Positions 58,846-64,000 of a stretch of 64,000 nucleotides of DNA are shown here, piece by piece. The stretch spans positions 1,532,501 to 1,596,500 of the forward strand of contig CAJHZI010000447.1 of the NCBI GenBank assembly GCA_905160935.1, read 5' to 3'. Position 1 is the first letter of the stretch; each line of letters opens with the position of its first letter. This DNA comes from Enchytraeus crypticus (taxonomy: Eukaryota; Annelida; Clitellata; Enchytraeida; Enchytraeidae). The notes beneath the pieces were generated by a model. The model saw only the letters and a list, made by a program, of their open reading frames with translations. It searched no databases and had not been told where the DNA came from. Both the position numbers and the translations under genes were made by a program.

Positions 58846-61800
58846 GTACATACATATATATTTGATCACACAAACGACTCTTACCCTATTCTGTCTATCA
58901 GACGGTGATCTCTTCACTCCCTCAACCACATCGTCATTAGCAATGCGCCTGTCTGCTGAGTCACGCTCATCAGTCACGTGATCCTGCACTGCACGTCCCG
59001 TCTTCTCTGTTGAACTTACCCTTCTTCTTTCTCGAGGTGACTCGGAAACTCTATGCAGTCAGCATTAATTTCATCAAGTGAGGGTGTGCCTCAAAAAGTT
59101 ATATAGACTAATTAATTATTTTACAGAAACGTGCTGTTTGAATAGTAGATATAGAAAACTTTTATATATGGCATACAGATCCAATCTTTAGGATTAAAAA
59201 AATACTTAGAATTAACGATTTATACTAGTTACACTACATTTCTTCAATCAGATTCTTGTACAATTTTAAATTGCTACCAGATATTTCCAATTCGTTAATA
59301 GCTACAAAACCGTTAGTAAATTTATCTCAAAACCTAAGAAATACAAACTTTTTGACGCTCCAATTTATCGAATTTAATTGCTTAACAATCAGTGGCCAAA
59401 GCTCTGGAACTCTATACCGGTGGAATTAAACAATTATATTCAATCCCTCTCTTAAAATCTTATCTGCGATCCTGGTTTGATGATAAATACTAATATGTTT
59501 GTATTATTTCAACAAATCATAATTTTTGTACTAATATTACTTGCACTCTTCAACCATTAAACTTTCTTTTGCCGTTATCTTTACCTTCTTTATACTGTTG
59601 ACTAATCGCACATTGCTATGTGATACTATAGTAAACATACATTTCTTATGATATTTTAAGTTAGCTGTAATTAATGTTGATTTAAATAATCTGATAGTGC
59701 ATACTCACAGAGTTATCCAACTCTTTCATAGTATCACATTATTCTCGATTTATTCGTGTTCTCAATTCTGTGTTTTACTTCTTAGAAGCATAGCTATAGG
59801 TCCTCTCCTATCTTTCAAAGTTATCTCTATTAGACATTTTTGTCATGTGCTATGGTTGCTATAGGACTACTTTAAAATTAAAGCTATGTATGCTATGTAT
59901 TTGGTAATTGATATTATGGTTGCAATGGTCGAAAATTTTATGTTATACTTTCTATGCTTATCATTTGATGCATTAATGTTATTGTGTTTTGTTGAGAATA
60001 ATAAAATTTTAAAAAAAATCAAGTTTTTTATTGTTTAACTTTTGACAATAATAAATTCCAAGTATATATAGTCATAATATGAAAACGATGAAACTTTGCG
60101 GAGCTTTTATTCAAAATCTTCCCTGCATTAAGAAAAAGATGTAACTATGATGCAGTTCGTATTTGACTACATACATGTACATATAGGCCTATACAATATT
60201 ACGATATTATACAAAAATACAATATTACGTTGTAAAATATTTTAATATAATACAACATCGGCCAACTTATTGTGTAAACCATGCAAGTATATAGATATGA
60301 CCACTAACTTTTATAAGTAGCTCTACTGCGCTAAAATCAATAAAGAGAGACAGAGGTACACATGCATACTTGCTCTTGAACAAAAAGCATAGAGTGCGCA
60401 CGTAGAAACGTATAAATACGATTAGAAGTATGATAGTGCACTTTGTCACAAACTCTATATAACTATACAGTGTGCAAAAAAAAATTTTATATAACATTAC
60501 AGCACATGAATTCATACATAAAAAAATTAATGTACGGCTTAGAGAAGTTGATTAGATTTTGTATTACAATGATAGCTTTCTAAAATTTATCCTATAACAA
60601 GAACTGCAAAGCAGATCATCAAATATTGAGAATTGCATACTTTGAAGAAGCCCTATATTGCGATTCTTGTGATCCTCTAGATCTCCTTCCCTCATCCATC
60701 TCAGGTGTCTTCTTGCCTCCACTACTCTTGATCTTGTTCTCTGGTGAACTTCTGCCGCTAACTGACCTCTGTGGTTTATGTTCACCTTTCATTTCCGGTG
60801 TGCTTCTACCACTACCGCCCTTTCTACGACTCTCACTGGCATCTAAGCACCAGAATATTTCAACAAATATTTATTTAATACGATCAATATTCGTAAAACT
60901 TTCTTCAATGCAATTCTCCGGTCTTCAAGCTGCTTTGACAGCGATCGTAAAAACAATAGAAATAGGTTAGACTGACTTCATCAGATTACTAGCAGAGAAG
61001 ATTAAAAAATGCGAAAGCTACACAGCTGATGATATTTTGAAACAGTGTGATAGAGACCTGCATTATGACGGGGCAGTGAGTCAGCTCGCTCAGATCTATA
61101 TGACGAAAGAGCTAGGTGCTCCGGTGACCTGTCTCTCTTTCCTGACCTACTGTTTGACCTCATCACTATGTCGTCATCATCATCGTCATTATACGCGGAT
61201 CTACAATTACACGTTACACGCACGTGAAAATCTAATACTATTCAGTAAGACAAATGCTGGTACAGCTAATGTTAACGTCAGTTTCCTCACTCGAAAGCGA
61301 TGTCAGTGACGGGCGAGACCAGAATTTGAACCCCGCAAATACTGATCCGCGATCGAATATCACACCGACATCGCAACTGGCTCCAGCCAGTGGCGAACAA
61401 GCACAGCATAAGTATGCAGGCATGAAGAGACATTATAGTAAAATGATCCATGATATACGTTACATCTGTAATAAATGCATCATATACCATTTAAATATAT
61501 AAAATCAGAATAACTTATAAATTCCCGTATTGTGGCCGGGACGCTGTCGAATAGATCATCGGTAAACTGTACGTGTCGTAAGATGCGCCTTAGCAAGAAC
61601 TGAGGAAGGCAACGAGAAAACCCATTATGTTATTCTCAAGCTATGCGCTACATTAAGGTGAGGATAAGCCATAGCCTTTTGTAAAGAGATTAACTCGTTA
61701 ATCGATATAGGCCTAGTGCAATTTATGGAGCCTGAAAAACAGCATGAGTAGCAGTATGTACCTTGGACCTGCCAATTGGCAAACCACACGAGAGAGATAA

Positions 61801-62804
61801 CATATAAAAGAGAGGTAGCAAATTTCGCCTTGATTGGCGTCAATGAGCTTCACATCCGGAATAACAAGTTTAATCAATCAATCAATAAGATTTTAACGTC
61901 TGGTTCCTCGCCATATAGCAAGGAATCGACGTTTAGCTTGTTCTTAATGCAAGTAGCATTTAACATTCAAACCACCCAATCTTTTAATTTTTATTGAATA
62001 TTTGCTGCGTTAGGTTGAGTTACTACAACTTATTACAAATAATGCAGGCAACATCTGTGTTGCTCAAGACTCGTTTATTCCTTGATTAATGGCCACCACC
62101 CTCTTCTCCCTTCCTTCAAATCCTCCTGCTAAGTGGCATTGGACATTAGACACTCCACTTAATGCAGCCTCAAATTTTCTTGTCAAAGCAATTAATTCTT
62201 CTATATTTCTACACTACATATAAGAGTAAAGCCTGATTAAGATTATTTAATAGATTAAGTAGTGAAAAATTTATGAATAAACTAACAGAAAATACATGCA
62301 AAAATAAAGGCATCCACTAAAGAATAATAGTAATTATCTGTTTATTATAGTGACACAGCTATCACTGTAATAAACTACATATTATTATTCTGGCAGCCCT
62401 TGTTGTCCTTTAGTGGCTTTTAGAAGAGAACTCAGAAATCTTACACTGTTAGAACAACACATACAGGTAAATATAGGAAAACAAAAGTAAATATATGGAT
62501 TTATTATTATTTCTTTATAGAGATTCCTAATAAAGTCAAAAGATATCAAAGATGAACCACCCGATACCCACAATTTCAGTGAAACAGTGCTAGATTGCAA
62601 TATTCTACTACAGGAATGTCTTTCATACCTCAGTGTGACAGATAAACTACTCTTAAGAAATGTTATCATTAACTACTGTAAAGAGAACAAGTAGATCACC
62701 TATTGTCCTGGGTAGATTTTCTCTGACGTGAGGCAGGCCTCGGACGTTCAGATCTCTCCTCTAAGTCCAGCGACTCTACAGAATCCTTCAGAGACCTGGG
62801 GCTT
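50342..62804 (-). CDS. Charged protein with C-terminal coiled coil, ten exons, 5' end missing
   Basis: Exons in transcript order: 62804-62700, 61200-61058, 60842-60641, 59050-58885, 58009-57879, 57466-57302, 56262-56025, 55618-55457, 54377-54232, 50492-50342. Split codons complete at every junction, and the last exon ends in TAA (GTA TAA at 50342-50347; AAG|GTATAA could instead be a donor). About 535 codons are recovered. The N-terminal part is Ser/Arg/Glu-rich and probably disordered ([37 protein letters not shown]). The last four exons form a Lys/Glu coiled coil with regularly spaced Trp blocks: [62 protein letters not shown]. That pattern recalls MAP9, CCDC34 and CCDC181, microtubule- or cilium-linked proteins, but I cannot choose between them. 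An upstream exon ending in two codon bases is needed. Confidence 0.75.
50552..51319. mobile_element. hAT-like MITE with 8-bp target duplication
   Basis: Terminal inverted repeats CAGTGGCGTAACCACGACC and (inverted right end) CATTGGCATAACCACCGG are flanked by ACCATGGC at 50544-50551 and 51320-51327. Both termini continue into G-rich runs with GGGGGGACA. CAGTGGCGTA-type ends with 8-bp duplications are characteristic of hAT elements. A second related motif (CAGTGGTGTATCCACGAGGG at 50594) suggests an internal or nested end. No transposase frame is present. It lies in the last intron of the coiled-coil gene, about 60 bp from the final exon's acceptor. Confidence 0.85.
51328..52440. other. Intron sequence, nothing recognised
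   Basis: Inside the 54232-50492 intron. No exon or known repeat was seen. Confidence 0.45.
52445..53260 (+). mobile_element. LINE reverse-transcriptase remnant (fourth type)
   Basis: The plus strand encodes [32 protein letters not shown], then [16 protein letters not shown] (RT thumb-side motif KFLGVxID), followed by interrupted codons such as [16 protein letters not shown]. It differs from LINE-A and LINE-B. Stops are frequent after 52715. Confidence 0.7.
53261..54231. other. Intron sequence, nothing recognised
   Basis: Includes the end of the preceding LINE remnant, perhaps up to the AACAACAACA run at about 53700. Otherwise unassigned. Confidence 0.45.
55064..55120. repeat. (CT)n microsatellite
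   Basis: CT dinucleotide run with no LINE-B body (TTAGTGCACT) attached, so it is treated as a simple repeat. Confidence 0.9.
57447..57580 (-). repeat. 40-bp tandem duplication of an exon start and its acceptor
   Basis: The motif TGAACCATTG (plus strand) recurs at 57451, 57491 and 57531, with a decayed fourth copy at about 57570, exactly 40 bp apart. Each unit holds, on the minus strand, an AG acceptor followed by GTTRACCAATGGTTCAGTGA, the first codons of the 57466 exon. Only the innermost copy continues into the exon body. Confidence 0.9.
58421..58640 (+). repeat. SINE-C: tRNA-derived SINE with TA-rich tail
   Basis: The tRNA-like head has an A box TGGCGCAGTGG (58427-58437), a B box GTTCGAGAC (58471-58479) and acceptor halves GCCTCGT/ACGACGT that pair at six of seven positions with one wobble. 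The T-stem no longer pairs well, so it is not a functional tRNA. A unique body of about 150 bp follows (GTGGGATTTTCTCTTCCGAG, GGAGTCAGACCAAAGGATAG, GACCCCGAATAGGGATATAC), then an extended TA tail. It sits in the coiled-coil gene intron, antisense to the gene. Confidence 0.75.
58641..58862. repeat. (TA)n-rich microsatellite
   Basis: Interrupted TA run with CACACA and TTTA interruptions, directly after SINE-C. It ends 23 bp from the 58885 exon edge. Confidence 0.92.
59180..60010 (+). mobile_element. LINE 3' remnant
   Basis: Around 59345-59475 the plus strand has codons like LFDAPIYRI and [11 protein letters not shown], the C-terminal LWNSLP-type block of LINE proteins, with frame breaks. The remainder to the AATAATAAAATTTTAAAAAA at about 60000 is probably its 3' non-coding part. 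Assignment beyond the WNS block is a guess. Confidence 0.5.
61254..61390 (-). repeat. SINE-A, near full length
   Basis: Has both tRNA-box regions (AGCCAGTTGCGATGTCGG and GGTTCAAATTC on the minus strand) and the shared 3' block at 61269-61309. It lies 54 bp upstream of the 61200 exon. Confidence 0.85.
61391..62699. other. Intron sequence; LINE-A 3' remnant near 61886
   Basis: At 61886-61935 the plus strand reads AATAAGATTTTAACGTCTGG then TTCCTCGCCATATAGCAAGG, a diverged LINE-A 3' end. Nothing else recognised. Confidence 0.5.
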
Positions 62805-62832
62805 CTAGCAACTGCACAGCATCAAGAGCTCC

Positions 62833-63205
62833 ATGAGTAGTGGTAGTAGTAGTAGTGGTAGTAGTAGTTGTAGTAGTAGTAGTAGTAGTAATAGTAGTAA
62901 TAATAATAGCAATAGTAGTAGTAGTAGTTGTAGTAGTAATAGTAGTGGTAGTAATAGTAGTAATAATAATAGCAGTAGTAGTAGTAGTAGTGGTAGTAGT
63001 AGTAGTAGTAATAGTAGTAATAATAATAGCAGTAGTAGTAGTAGTAGTAGTTGTAGTAGTAGTAGTGGTAGTAATAGTAGTAGTAATAATAGCAGTTGTA
63101 GTAGTTGTACTAGTAGTAATTGTAAAAATAATAATAGCAGCAGTTGTAGTGGTAACAGTAGTGAAGAAAAAAGAAATAAAAGTAATAATAAGAATAATAA
63201 TATAA
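62833..63205. repeat. (GTA)n / (AAT)n trinucleotide array
   Basis: A long GTAGTA run with AATAAT and GTTGTA interruptions, arranged in repeated sub-blocks (TAATAATAATAGCAGTAG). It produces poly-Ser, poly-Val, poly-Thr and poly-Leu frames that are not genes. It directly follows the 3' end of the GIY-YIG element and could be its amplified tail. Confidence 0.95.
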
Positions 63206-63271
63206 TAAGTTTTGACACTCACTCTTCTCATTAGCTTGATGAAATTTTTAGTGAGCCTTTTACGGTTTTTA

Positions 63272-64000
63272 TTATTTCAGTCCGTTCAGACCATTAGGAA
63301 ACGTAGTTTCTAGTCTTTTCTGCCATTCTTCTTCTAGTCTTCTCCTGATGCTTGTAGTATTGGGTTGATCTGTTACCTTTTCTATCGCTATAATTTTCAA
63401 GTCCAGAATAGAATGATTTATGCTATTAAAATGAATAGAGATCGGTGTGTTCTCTTTATTTCTAATTGAGGACTTGTGGTTATTAAGTCTGTCTCTTATT
63501 CGTCTTCTTGTCTCTCCTACGTACTGAATACCACACTTTCGACAAGTAATTAGATATATGACGTTTTCAGTGATGACGTCATGTTTCGTTTTATACTGAA
63601 CTGTTTTTTATTTTGTGTGCTTGTGAATGTTTGTGCATCACGTGTATTATTCAAGCACATTAAACACTGTGACTTACCATACTTTCGAAAACTACTATTA
63701 CCATTGCTCTGTAATCTACTTCTCACTAATATTTGTGTTTTGCTTGTAGGCGACTATTATTCTGTCCTTCTTGAATTCTGTGTTATTTTGTATTATAGAT
63801 TTTAATTTTTGTCCTATTTTGGTTCCTAATGTTGAGAAGTTTACAATAATTGGAATTAGCCTTTTCTCTGTGTTCTTTTGCTCCAGCTGTTTGTTTTGTG
63901 TTTTATCGTCTAGATAATAATTATACAAAATTTCACGATGGGCATCCCTCAGCATAGAGTATGAGTAGCCCCTATTTTTTAGACTCTGGAAAAGTATTTT
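63272..64000 (-). mobile_element. Penelope-like / GIY-YIG retroelement C-terminus, cut by window edge
   Basis: Minus-strand codons read IPIIVNFSTLGTKIGQKLKS, then (after a frame change near 63735) RSRLQSNGNSSFRKYG and CLMCLNN, then the GIY-YIG core ENVIYLITCRKCGIQYVGET with RRRIRDRLNNHKSSIRN, and a C-terminal helix block RRRLEEEWQKRLETTFPNGL ending in TAA at 63272-63274. The two half-motifs (IYLI and QYVGET), the following Arg and the zinc-knuckle CRKC fit the GIY-YIG nuclease found at the C-terminus of Penelope-like elements. The RT would lie beyond the window. At least two frame breaks make it inactive. Confidence 0.8.

Noticed and set aside
62788..63234. Poly-Ser, poly-Val, poly-Leu and poly-Thr open frames
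   Set aside because: Translations of the GTA/AAT trinucleotide array in all frames.

Overview
This window is AT-rich animal nuclear DNA. Spliced genes with GT/AG introns of about 0.2-4 kb sit among decayed retrotransposons, tRNA-derived SINEs, inverted-repeat DNA elements and long microsatellites. Recognisable UVSSA and CREBL2 orthologues show a metazoan. The repeat load and the LINE types fit a marine invertebrate, but I cannot name the phylum.

Five protein-coding loci can be supported. (1) About 466-3315, minus: an essentially intronless, unrecognised protein of about 900 residues. It carries a 4E-BP-like eIF4E-binding block and a nonapeptide repeat array, and is interrupted by two apparent frameshifts and one in-frame stop. 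(2) About 6217-12296, plus: a Ser-rich, acidic-tailed protein of unknown function, assembled from exons whose phases match. (3) 23102-24912, minus: a CREBL2-type bZIP protein with a long C-terminal extension. (4) 33100-45889, plus: a complete 12-exon UVSSA gene (767 aa), the transcription-coupled repair factor that bridges stalled RNA polymerase II/CSA and TFIIH. (5) 50342-62804, minus: ten phase-matched exons of a charged, C-terminally coiled-coil protein, possibly microtubule- or cilium-associated, with its 5' end not found.

The rest is mobile DNA and its remains. LINE-A is RT-bearing, has an ATT-repeat tail, and shares its 3' end with a tRNA-derived SINE. LINE-B has a GA-repeat tail and many 5'-truncated copies. 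There are jockey-like LINE pieces, a retroelement with a restriction-like nuclease domain, and a nearly full-length APE-type LINE with a 13-bp target duplication at 28943-32115. A GIY-YIG/Penelope-like fragment runs off the right edge. Three non-autonomous inverted-repeat DNA elements have identifiable target duplications (27098-28154, 44389-45318, 50552-51319).

Two genes (UVSSA exon 5 and the coiled-coil gene at 57466) share an odd architecture: the 3' splice site plus the first bases of the exon are tandemly amplified in the upstream intron, leaving decoy acceptors next to the real exon. Long stretches (20.2-23.1, 24.9-27.1, 14.97-16.96 kb) hold nothing I recognise. All gene models were read by eye from splice signals, phase agreement and protein similarity; no search was run.
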